From positions 34,521 to 98,520 of the forward strand of contig JAFGSR010000168.1 of the NCBI GenBank assembly GCA_016934515.1: 64,000 nucleotides of DNA, given 5' to 3'. This stretch comes from Sedimentisphaerales bacterium. Its GTDB lineage: Bacteria; Planctomycetota; Phycisphaerae; Sedimentisphaerales; SM23-30. Within the stretch, counting starts at the first letter, position 1; each line of letters starts with the position of its first letter. The position numbers were made by a program, and so were the translations under genes. The notes under the pieces are model-generated. The model did not search any database, had not been told where the DNA came from, and worked only from the letters and a program-made list of their open reading frames with translations. Below, piece after piece: positions 33,796-41,473 of the stretch.

Positions 33796-33832
33796 TATAT
33801 CCCTGTTTTTCACCGCCAAAAACAGGAATATA
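33796..33832. terminator. Bidirectional hairpin terminator
   Basis: Fifteen-nt arms, TATATCCCTGTTTTT (33796-33810) and AAAAACAGGAATATA (33818-33832), pair with one mismatch around a 7-nt loop. It lies 17 nt after the secreted protein gene. Confidence 0.65.
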
Positions 33833-34091
33833 ACCCTTTGTATTTGATGTGCTTATAGTTCCAATAAACGTCACGGTGAACTATCCCCGAACCCTGCACC
33901 CTGTTCCTGCTGACCTTGGGCGGTATGGCTTTACGGAGGAGAAGTCGCCGATGCTAGGCACAATGGCAGTATTCAAGCGGCAAAAGTTAAAAAAAATCCA
34001 CACCAGCTCCGTCTTTTTTTGGCAATTTAGGTAAGAGTACCTCAATCATGCTTAAAAAAATGCAGCGTTCTATTATTTTATAATTTTCAGC

Positions 34092-34119
34092 TTGATTGAA
34101 GCGTATTCTGTGCTACACT
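34092..34119 (+). promoter_or_regulatory. Promoter of the HTH gene
   Basis: TTGATT (34092-34097), 16 nt, TACACT (34114-34119) with TGC before it: the same extended -10 layout as the phage promoters at 398 and 1152. A 25-codon ORF (34128-34205) starts just after it and ends before the HTH gene; it may be a leader peptide. Confidence 0.5.
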
Positions 34120-34217
34120 AAAGAGTTATGAGTGAAAATATTAGAATATCTTCATGTGAGCCTGGCTCGGACAGCGGCAATATACTGCCTGAACTCAATA
34201 ATTAGGGAGCAGTTACC

Positions 34218-34451
34218 ATGTCAAGTATTGGGCAGAAAATCCGGCAGGCTGTTCTGAAGGAACTGGAACATCGGGGGTTGAGGCGAGTCCATTATGCCGA
34301 GATAGTCGAGGGCGTGGGCCAAGCCATGATATATCGCTGGCTGGACGGCGACACTGACATGTCTTTAGACCGCATTGAAAAGTGCCTCAAGCCTCTGGGT
34401 ATCACGCTCAAGATCGAGCCGAAACGACGGCGGAAACGGAGTAATAAGTGA
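34218..34451 (+). CDS. Small Cro/C1-type helix-turn-helix protein
   Basis: 77 residues, start ATG 34218 with GGGAG upstream. HYAEIVEGVGQAMIYRWLDG (about 26-45) is a helix-turn-helix, followed by MSLDRIEKCLKPLGITLKI, the usual fourth and fifth helices of the XRE fold, and a basic tail RRRKRSNK. Lies beside a mobile-element scar (direct repeats and a broken tRNA), so it is probably a leftover regulator of an integrated element. Confidence 0.75.
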   Translation: MSSIGQKIRQAVLKELEHRGLRRVHYAEIVEGVGQAMIYRWLDGDTDMSLDRIEKCLKPLGITLKIEPKRRRKRSNK

Positions 34452-34550
34452 GAAAAAAGTAGAGCGCCATTTATGTCGGATAGAGTTCTGACAAATTTTA
34501 TAAACTCTTAAATCTTAGTACTTTATAATTGGGTCTTACAATTAAAAAAA

Positions 34551-34707
34551 TGTAGGAAGTGATGTAGGAAATACCTGGAATTTAGCAAAACATTTATCGG
34601 AAAATATCGGGAAATATTTTGAAAATATTAAAATTGTAGGAAGCGATGTAGGAAGTGCCTAAAAAAGCCGTAAAACAAGTAACTCTAAGCAACAAAATGT
34701 AGGAAGT
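34551..34707. repeat. Direct repeats TGTAGGAAG-N-GATGTAGGAA
   Basis: Copies at 34551-34575 and 34635-34659 (each with two TGTAGGAA units 12 nt apart) and a half copy at 34698-34707. Five TGTAGGAA units in 157 nt, all in the same direction. Such spaced short direct repeats beside an attachment site resemble arm-type integrase sites or iterons. Confidence 0.6.
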
Positions 34708-34780
34708 AAAGCAATTGGGCAGAATGACTTACGATTATAAAGGTAGGTGTAATAAAGGCTTAGAATTTTCTTATATGGTT

Positions 34781-34820
34781 TCCCGAACGCAGCGCTCTAG
34801 CCAAGCTGAGCTACTCCCCG
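34781..34820 (-). pseudogene. 5' half of a tRNA-Pro(CGG) gene, broken in the anticodon loop
   Basis: On the - strand the sequence begins CGGGGAGTAGCTCAGCTTGG and runs through a proper D arm (TAGCTCAG, TTGG, TAGAGC) into an anticodon 5' stem CTGCG and loop TTCGGGA, anticodon CGG. Then the match stops: no 3' anticodon stem, T arm or acceptor follows. Such breaks are typical of tyrosine-recombinase integration in tRNA anticodon loops, so this is likely an attachment-site remnant. Confidence 0.75.
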
Positions 34821-34914
34821 TAGCATAATTCCAACAGAGATGATTTTAGCTTATCTGGGTGATTTTGCAAAGAAAAATTGTTGGGTAATTTTTCAGCGTT
34901 TTCGGGGGTCGGGG

Positions 34915-35060
34915 GTGGGTAAGCAGTCAGATTATGTAACTCTTTTGGAGCAGGCTGCGAAAAGGGCTCAGTGAAAGCCTGGCGGGGGGGGAATAGCCAC
35001 TTTCAAGTTACCCACTAGCGTGGAGGTTTAATCCTGGCTGGGCCAAGGCTGGCCATTTAT
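34915..35060. other. Unexplained structured intergenic block
   Basis: GTGGGTAA at 34915-34922 can pair with TTACCCAC at 35008-35015, enclosing further hairpins such as GGGCTCAGTGAAAGCCT, and is followed by GCCAAGGCTGGCC-type dyads. High G content against A/T-rich surroundings. No protein frame. It may be a non-coding RNA or another piece of a mobile-element end; I could not match it to 6S, SRP, tmRNA or RNase P. Confidence 0.3.
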
Positions 35061-35078
35061 CTTATCGAAAGTGTATTG

Positions 35079-35107
35079 GAAATACAGATTCCTATACATT
35101 CAAGTTA
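35079..35107 (-). repeat. Dispersed repeat, copy 1
   Basis: On the - strand: TAACTTGAATGTATAGGAAT then a C-containing TGTATTTC end. It matches 61351-61379 (+ strand) with one difference in 29. Both copies are intergenic. Confidence 0.6.
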
Positions 35108-35124
35108 GAAATAGCTAAATTCTG

Positions 35125-35337
35125 CTATTTGGCATTGTCGGTGTTGGATTTTTTCTGCTGAGCTTGATTATTATCATGTTGGGCCGATTGTTCCTGTCGG
35201 GCTTTCATTTCCTGTTGGATATTGTAAGCCTTGACAAGTTCGGCCCGTTTTCCGGCCAGGCAGGACAGAATAACTAATGAACCGCCGGCAGCCGCAGCGA
35301 GACTAGCCATGACGATGAACATTTCCATTGAGGACAA
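35125..35337 (-). CDS. Small single-TM membrane protein
   Basis: 70 residues. TTG 35337 lies 5 nt after AAAGGGA; ATG at 35328 or 35322 is possible. MFIVMASLAAAAGGSLVILS is a transmembrane segment, followed by a Q/N/K-rich cytoplasmic or periplasmic tail (QEQSAQHDNNQAQQKK). No family recognised. Lies upstream of and in the same direction as nothing else nearby, so monocistronic. Confidence 0.5.
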   Translation of the reverse strand: MSSMEMFIVMASLAAAAGGSLVILSCLAGKRAELVKAYNIQQEMKARQEQSAQHDNNQAQQKKSNTDNAK

Positions 35338-35459
35338 TTTGTTCCCTTTCTGTCGGCGAGTGACAAGGATGGATCGGCTGGTCTGGCCTGGAGGACCCTA
35401 TGGTATTTGTATCGGCCGGTGGGGTGGTAAAAATTAAATACAATCAATGAAAAATTGGA

Positions 35460-36917
35460 TTAGGAATTGAGTCGTAATTTTGCAGTGAATCCCCCATCAT
35501 GATAGCCCAATTGTGAGGCAGGAGGTGCCGGTTCATCGGCCGATGGGGTAAAATGGCCGGCGGAGGGAAAGGTTAAGGACTGTTCTTCCAGCTTGAAGAG
35601 AGCATTTTCAGAGAGGAAATCCTGAACCAAAAGCTCGTTTTCGGCGTTATCAATGCTGCAAGTGCTGTAAAGCAGCAGGCCGTTGGGACGCAGCATGGTG
35701 GAGGCTTTTATTAGTAATTCCATCTGAATTTTCCGCAGGTTTTTGATGTCGATGGGATTTAGCCGATGGCGAACTTCCACGCGTCTAGCTAGAACGGCGG
35801 TATTGCTGCATGGGGTGTCGATCAAAATGGCGTCGAAACCGTTATCCTGTTGGGAAATTGTCTGCAGTTGCTCGGGCAGGCAGGTTTTTACGATAGAAAT
35901 TCCCAGTCGGTCGCAGTTTTGGCGGACCAGATTCAGCTTTTGGTGGTTAACGTCGCAGGCAACGATTTGGCCTCGGTTGTCCATCAGTTCAGCCAGATGG
36001 GTGGTTTTGCCGCCGGGAGCGGCGCACAGGTCGAGAATCCGTTGGCCCGGCTGGGGGGCGAGCGTTGGGGCGACAGTCATGGCGGTGCTATCCTGGATCG
36101 AAAACCAGCCTTGTTGGAAGCCGGGCAGATGATCCGGTGCAGCCGGTGCATTAAGTTGCACGCCGTGGGGGATTTTTTCGGAGGTTAATCCTGCTTCGTT
36201 GAGCCGATTTTGTAATTGTTCCACGGTGCAGCGCAGGCGATTGGCTCGAAGGTTCAGGGATGGACGGGTGTTGCCAGCCGAGCAGATTTCGGCAAGCTGA
36301 TCCATACTAAAATATTTCAGCCAGCGTTCCATTAACCAGCGGGGATAGCCAAAAGCGACACTGAAGTATTTGGCGGATTTTTTACAGGGATGGGGCAGGA
36401 TTTCAGTTTTGAACTGAATAGCAGCATCGTTTGTTGTCCGGATGATTGAGCGCGAAAACCTTTTCGTCATTTCATCAGGTGAAAATTTTACCGGGCCTTT
36501 AATATGAGATTGAACTGATCTGAGAATCGCATTAACAAAACCACCTGCGCTGAGCAGCCGAGCGGATTTGCATTGTTGAACAGATTCGCTTAGCACGGCA
36601 AAATCAGGAGTGCGTTCCAGGAAGAGAAGTTGGTAGAGCCCGACCCGTAAAATTTGCCGAACCAGCGGATCGATTTTGGCTATTGGGCGATTGCTGTGCC
36701 GGGTGAGCAAAAAATCCAGAGTGATGAGTCGCCGGCAGGAGCCCCAGGCCAGTTCAGCTGCCAGGCGTTTATCAGCGTCTTTCAAGCTGGTTGATTTGAA
36801 AGCGATATCCAGACTGTCCTGGATGAGCATCTGGCACTTTTCGAAATCCAGCAGGCAGTTCACAGCGATATCGCGTGCCGATCTATTTTGTAAAGCAGGT
36901 GGGCTTTTTTGTTTCAT
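35460..36917 (-). CDS. rsmB: 16S rRNA m5C967 methyltransferase RsmB
   Basis: 485 residues. Residues 10-150 are the NusB-like RNA-binding domain (LLFLERTPDFAVLSESVQ). Residues 220-485 are the Nop2/Sun methyltransferase: SAM motif ILDLCAAPGGKTTH (294-307), catalytic C420 in YSTCS, and the partner C370 in DTPCS, which has Asp-Thr for the usual Asp-Ala. It methylates C967 of 16S rRNA. It lies 42 nt after fmt, the usual fmt-rsmB order. Confidence 0.95.
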   Translation of the reverse strand: MKQKSPPALQNRSARDIAVNCLLDFEKCQMLIQDSLDIAFKSTSLKDADKRLAAELAWGSCRRLITLDFLLTRHSNRPIAKIDPLVRQILRVGLYQLLFLERTPDFAVLSESVQQCKSARLLSAGGFVNAILRSVQSHIKGPVKFSPDEMTKRFSRSIIRTTNDAAIQFKTEILPHPCKKSAKYFSVAFGYPRWLMERWLKYFSMDQLAEICSAGNTRPSLNLRANRLRCTVEQLQNRLNEAGLTSEKIPHGVQLNAPAAPDHLPGFQQGWFSIQDSTAMTVAPTLAPQPGQRILDLCAAPGGKTTHLAELMDNRGQIVACDVNHQKLNLVRQNCDRLGISIVKTCLPEQLQTISQQDNGFDAILIDTPCSNTAVLARRVEVRHRLNPIDIKNLRKIQMELLIKASTMLRPNGLLLYSTCSIDNAENELLVQDFLSENALFKLEEQSLTFPSAGHFTPSADEPAPPASQLGYHDGGFTAKLRLNS

Positions 36918-36959
36918 AGGAGTTCCCGGAAAGCAGGCCGAATGGGAGATTTCAGCCGG

Positions 36960-37940
36960 TCAGCCATTGAGGAATTGATGGCCGGCGGACAGACGTCGGC
37001 CGTTAACGTAATCGGCGAAACTCATCAGTCGGCCGTTTTCGGGTTTAACTTCTAACAATCGTAATTGTCCTGCTCTGCATTCGATGGTCATCTCGGTGGT
37101 GAGTGTGCCTGGGGTGATAGCGGCGGGAGAGGTATTTGCCTCGTCAACAGTTACGGCAGAGGGGGTGGATGGGGCAATTTCTGCCCGGGCAATGGTTAAT
37201 CTCTCCGCTTTGGATTTGTTGGTCTGGGGAACCTGGCAAAAAGCGCCCGGCCAGGGCCACATGCCGTGAATAAGATTGCAGATTTTCTGAGCAGGTTGTG
37301 ACCAATGGATAGCCGCATCGGTTTTACGCAGCTTGGGGGCCGGACAGGCAAGCGAGTCATCCTGTTTAAGTGGCTGGTCTTGTCCTTTGCTGATCTGGTC
37401 CAGCACCTGTCCCACAAGTTCCGGGCCCAGCAGAGCCAGGCGATTGTGTAAAAGATCCGTGGTTTCACCGGGAAGGATTTTGGTTTTTGTCTGGCCCAGG
37501 ATTGCACCGGCGTCCCATTGTTCGTTAATTTCGATGACCGTCAGGCCGGTTTCCGAATCGCCGTTAATAATTGCCCAATTGATCGGGGCCGCTCCGCGAT
37601 ATTTAGGCAATAGCGACCCGTGCAGGTTGATTATGCGACAATTACTCAGGGCGAGCAATTTTGAACCAATTTTTTGGCCGAACGCAATTACTAAAATTAC
37701 CTCGGCCTGAATATCTCTAATGGTTTGTACGAATTCTGGGGTATTGACGTTTTCTGATTCCTGGTGAGAAATGCCCAACTGTTCAGCTAACTGTGCGATC
37801 GGGGTGGGTTTCTTTTTTCGGCCTCTGCCGGCAGGACGCGCAGGCTGGGTGACGACAGTTGCAATTTCATGTTCCGATTCGCTAAGCCACTGCAAAGTGG
37901 CGCAGCCGAATCGGCCGCTACCAAAGTACGCTACCCGCAT
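36960..37940 (-). CDS. fmt: Methionyl-tRNA formyltransferase
   Basis: 326 residues. MRVAYFGSGRFGC starts the Rossmann fold. Catalytic residues N105, H107 and D143 are in INLHGSLLPKYRGAAP and EQWDAGAILGQ. The SLLPKYRG formyl-donor loop is complete. C-terminal domain (210-326) is the tRNA-binding barrel. It formylates initiator Met-tRNA; rsmB follows in the same operon. A def gene, often upstream, is absent here. Confidence 0.95.
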   Translation of the reverse strand: MRVAYFGSGRFGCATLQWLSESEHEIATVVTQPARPAGRGRKKKPTPIAQLAEQLGISHQESENVNTPEFVQTIRDIQAEVILVIAFGQKIGSKLLALSNCRIINLHGSLLPKYRGAAPINWAIINGDSETGLTVIEINEQWDAGAILGQTKTKILPGETTDLLHNRLALLGPELVGQVLDQISKGQDQPLKQDDSLACPAPKLRKTDAAIHWSQPAQKICNLIHGMWPWPGAFCQVPQTNKSKAERLTIARAEIAPSTPSAVTVDEANTSPAAITPGTLTTEMTIECRAGQLRLLEVKPENGRLMSFADYVNGRRLSAGHQFLNG

Positions 37941-38030
37941 TTAAATCCCTCAAAACGTTTTATGCGCAAAATCTTCACTATCCAAAATAGCATTTGAACT
38001 TTATGGAAATGGTTTGATTGTTGCGGCCGA

Positions 38031-40232
38031 TCATTGCATCTGATCGATAATAAGCTTGCTGGTCTGGGCGCTGGGCAGATTCAGGGAACCAAACGCTTCA
38101 GCTGCCAGGTTTTTCAATTGCGGTTCGGTATTCTGAGAACTAACCAGATTGTAAATTTGAGTGACCTGTTCCGGTAACAGTAGATTACCGAAAGATTTTG
38201 CTGATGCTGTCAGGTTTTCCAAGGCCATCAAACGAATGGACATTTCCTGTTGTTCATCAAGAGCCAAAGTCGCAATGGCCCGTTGACCTTCAAGCGAATC
38301 AAGGTTGGCGACGGTTTCGATAGCTGCCTTCTGAATGGCCGGTCGGGTTTCACGAATTGCTTCAATAAGGGCCGGTTCGGCCGGTTTGAGACTCAACACC
38401 TGGTTACCGGTAATCGCCAAGCTGCGCAATACTTGGGCAGCATCGGTGGCATATTTGTCTGCCAAGCCGGCATCGAAGTCAATCGCCTGATTTTTGGCAA
38501 GGATTTCCAAGGCCGCTTTGATTATGTTCTCAACCGGGGTGTCTTCCAGAACCGCCTGAGCGAAATCACTGGCGGCAATATTCTTTTCGGTGGTGCTAAT
38601 GGAACCGGCAGAAGTTATCACAATTGTTGGGCAGAAAGCCAGGCGATAATCGTTGGCAATAGTTGCCAAAGCTTCATTCAGGTTGGGCTGGGAAATGTTA
38701 GAATTCAAAACAATCAGGTCAAAACTGGAAAGGTTTTTTGCTCTTTCAATTGTTACTCCGAGATGAGCTTCGCTTACAACAACACTGAACAGACCGGAAT
38801 TAACCAGTTCCCCTCTTAGTCGATTGCGGCGGTCTTCGTCTCCGTCAACGATTAAAGCATTGCGCTGTCCTTTTTGCCGTAAAGCTTCAACCAGAATCGG
38901 CATAACCAGTTTGCTGCGATTGAAAGGGGCGGATGGTTTAGCGGCGCCAATTGCCAGTGCCGCACTTAACCTCACTTCACGATCGGCAAAAGTCAGGGCT
39001 TTCATCAAAGGCTGCACCGTGCCCAGTTCGAAGAGCAGGGATTTCTGCCCTGAATTACGTCGCAAAGCTTTGATGGCGGATAGAGCAACCGGACGATTAC
39101 GGTTTTCCAATGCTCGATTCAGCACCCGATGCAGATACTCGGGTCCGGCGGTCAAGGCGTAAGTTGCCGCGTCGGCGTGACCTTCACCAAAATATGCCGG
39201 TTGTGGATGTCCTTCGGCTTCCAGGCGGGAAAAGGCCGACAACCAAAGCGAAATTGCCGTAGCCCGGTTGCGATCGAGCATAATAGCGCTCTCACAGCAC
39301 CGCATCGCCATCAGTTCGTCGAATGAATCGCTGATTACTTCTTCCGGGATCAGGCCCGTTTCATCATTCCAGAACCAGACATTAGCCTGTTCCTGTTCCG
39401 CAGGTACTGCCAGGGAATCCAGGTGGTTGTAGTAATCCAAAGCTAATTGCTCAAAAGCCGCGGCTGCATTTTTACCCGCCAGGTTGTCCTGATTGCGGAT
39501 TGAACGTAAGGCTTTTAATGCTGCGGTCCGCAATTCGGAACCGGCATTTTCATTTTCAACGATTTCCTGAATATATGGAACCGCACTTTGATAGCCTATT
39601 TCACCCAGCGATTCCAGGATGATTAGACGCACATTCAATTCTTTGCAGCGTTGCAGAGCCAGTACCAGCGGATTTACCGCGACCCGGCCCAGTTGAGGAA
39701 GTGCCCATTTAATCAGAGAAAATTCTTCCGATCGATTGGAATCCCGCAGTGCTTCGATCATTACCGGCACGGCCCATTCGCCTGAATCTTTAAGTCGAGC
39801 CATAGCCATTTCTCGCCCGCGGGTAGTACCGGAGAGCCGTTTGACCTCTGCGGCTATCCGGTCCGGCTTGGTACGTTCAATAAATCGGCCTTGTTCAACC
39901 AGCTTCATTACCTTCAGGGCAATATCCTTCACCGGAGTGTCCTGCTCAAGCAGGGATAAATTGCGATAGCTGTCGGCATATTTGTCGCTTTGAGCCAAAT
40001 TCAGCAGCAAGGTCGGATCCGGTTCCAAATCCAGCAAAGCGCGGCCACGGTCCTGTGCCAAATCCCAGCGACCAATCAGGCAATAATGCAATAGCTCATC
40101 CCAGTATTGCCGGGTTTGCTCGATAAGTTCCGTATCACTTTCTGCGTTGGTGGTTTGGCCAAGCGCCGCCATCATGGGCAGCAACATCATCGAAATCATG
40201 GCCAAGACCAAAACCTTTTGTTTATTGATCAT
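38031..40232 (-). CDS. Exported HEAT-repeat protein with degenerate receiver domain
   Basis: 733 residues with a signal peptide (LVLAMISMMLLPMMAALG, residues 8-25). Residues 130-250 and 380-450 are HEAT/PBS-lyase-like repeats (AVPVMIEALRDSN; LESLGEIGYQSAVPYIQEIV). Residues ~458-580 look like a CheY-type receiver: NALIVDGDEDRRNRLR, then SFDLIVLNSNIS where the phospho-acceptor Asp is Asn510, and a late IVITSAG strand. HEAT repeats resume at 610-733. A receiver outside the cytoplasm with no acceptor is unlikely to be phosphorylated and probably serves as a binding module. Confidence 0.75.
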   Translation of the reverse strand: MINKQKVLVLAMISMMLLPMMAALGQTTNAESDTELIEQTRQYWDELLHYCLIGRWDLAQDRGRALLDLEPDPTLLLNLAQSDKYADSYRNLSLLEQDTPVKDIALKVMKLVEQGRFIERTKPDRIAAEVKRLSGTTRGREMAMARLKDSGEWAVPVMIEALRDSNRSEEFSLIKWALPQLGRVAVNPLVLALQRCKELNVRLIILESLGEIGYQSAVPYIQEIVENENAGSELRTAALKALRSIRNQDNLAGKNAAAAFEQLALDYYNHLDSLAVPAEQEQANVWFWNDETGLIPEEVISDSFDELMAMRCCESAIMLDRNRATAISLWLSAFSRLEAEGHPQPAYFGEGHADAATYALTAGPEYLHRVLNRALENRNRPVALSAIKALRRNSGQKSLLFELGTVQPLMKALTFADREVRLSAALAIGAAKPSAPFNRSKLVMPILVEALRQKGQRNALIVDGDEDRRNRLRGELVNSGLFSVVVSEAHLGVTIERAKNLSSFDLIVLNSNISQPNLNEALATIANDYRLAFCPTIVITSAGSISTTEKNIAASDFAQAVLEDTPVENIIKAALEILAKNQAIDFDAGLADKYATDAAQVLRSLAITGNQVLSLKPAEPALIEAIRETRPAIQKAAIETVANLDSLEGQRAIATLALDEQQEMSIRLMALENLTASAKSFGNLLLPEQVTQIYNLVSSQNTEPQLKNLAAEAFGSLNLPSAQTSKLIIDQMQ

Positions 40233-40355
40233 TTCGCAACTCCGCTGAACAAGCTATAAGGTATTTTATCCAAAGTACTTACATTATTGTACAATTCGAA
40301 CGATTATAAAGCCTCGCTCCATTGTGTCAAACAAAAAACCCACATGGAAGGTTCA

Positions 40356-41369
40356 TTAACCGGCAGACTCGCGGACTCTCTGCTCCAGAGTTTCAAGATT
40401 GTCCCGAACTTCCTGAGACATTTTCGAGTTGGGATATTCTTCTATAATGCATTTGCCGACCTGCAAAGCTTTGTCCCATTGTTTCTCAGTTACAAACATC
40501 GAAAACTGAACACCCATATTGTGCAATTTACCACGCAGGACGCCTCGAGCCGATTCCTCCAGTGCAGCAGCTTCGGTAGGGGTCAGGTAAATATCCAGTA
40601 ACTTCAACAGTTCCACTCCCTGATCGTAATCATTTTCTTTGACTGCGGCGTCCAGGCGTCTGAGCAGGTCCTTTTTGTGCTCCTGCCGCAACTGAGCAGT
40701 TTTCCCTTCGAGCTTATGAACTTTTTCGTTATTTGGATACAATCGTGTCAGGTTATCGACTTCCTTTTGGGCGTCCACATAACTGTGAATGCTCCAGAGG
40801 GATTCAATGTGTTTGACCGAAGTATCAATTTTTTCCTCGACGCCGGCTATCTGGTAGCGGTTCAGCTCGTTTCTTATTTCCTGGGCTTCCTCTTTACAGC
40901 CGAAACGTTCGTGAAGTTCGTCAATCAGGACATTGGCGGAATCCCATTTTTCCGCGCGAATGTCCTGTTGTATCGCATCGCGTAATAACGAAAGATCCCT
41001 TTCGCGGAACACTACCGATTTGACGGTATCACTTAAAAGCAGATTTTCGCCGAGTTGAGTCAGCAAGGCCTGCCGCTGGGTGTCGCTGGCTTGCATACGT
41101 CGCAAAACGCTTACGATAATTTCGCCATTGTTTCGCAAGGTGTTGACGTAGCGCAAAAGGAAAAAACAGGTCAACGCAAACGCCAACAGAGTGAAAAACA
41201 CCGAAGCCCATAAAGATGAATATGCCGATGAATTACCGACGGCATCTGCCTCAGTTGGTTGTTGCCCTAACAGTAAAAGTGTAGCGAATAACCAGCTCAC
41301 CAGCGATATTAACCAGACTATCCCCACAAACCATAGCCCGGCGCGACTATTTTTTACTGCCGCTGCCAT
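40356..41369 (-). CDS. Inner-membrane protein with TPR-like cytoplasmic domain
   Basis: 337 residues from ATG 41369, six nt after AAGGAGG (an earlier in-frame ATG at 41396 has no site). Two transmembrane helices, about 13-36 (LWFVGIVWLISLVSWLFATL) and 57-78 (FFTLLAFALTCFFLL). Residues 130-337 are helical pairs like tetratricopeptide repeats (AEKWDSANVLIDELHERFG; EKQWDKALQVGKCIIEEYP). Probably a scaffold for an envelope complex. Lies ~120 nt upstream of the HEAT-repeat gene in the same direction and downstream of the giant matrix protein; the three may act together at the envelope, but this is inference. Confidence 0.75.
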   Translation of the reverse strand: MAAAVKNSRAGLWFVGIVWLISLVSWLFATLLLLGQQPTEADAVGNSSAYSSLWASVFFTLLAFALTCFFLLRYVNTLRNNGEIIVSVLRRMQASDTQRQALLTQLGENLLLSDTVKSVVFRERDLSLLRDAIQQDIRAEKWDSANVLIDELHERFGCKEEAQEIRNELNRYQIAGVEEKIDTSVKHIESLWSIHSYVDAQKEVDNLTRLYPNNEKVHKLEGKTAQLRQEHKKDLLRRLDAAVKENDYDQGVELLKLLDIYLTPTEAAALEESARGVLRGKLHNMGVQFSMFVTEKQWDKALQVGKCIIEEYPNSKMSQEVRDNLETLEQRVRESAG

Positions 41370-41473
41370 AGATTGCCTCCTTGCTGCGATCTGCAAATCG
41401 TTAATGGCAGACCAACACTTAGCTATCCAAAAACCAAATTGTTCTCAAAATGGCCAATCAGTTTTTGGGATTA

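Noticed and set aside
33849-34034. 61-codon frame on the + strand after the beta-helix gene
   Set aside because: No ribosome site, follows a terminator, composition not protein-like.
34915-35060. 6S RNA, SRP RNA, tmRNA or RNase P RNA
   Set aside because: None of the conserved sequence elements of these RNAs could be found in the block.
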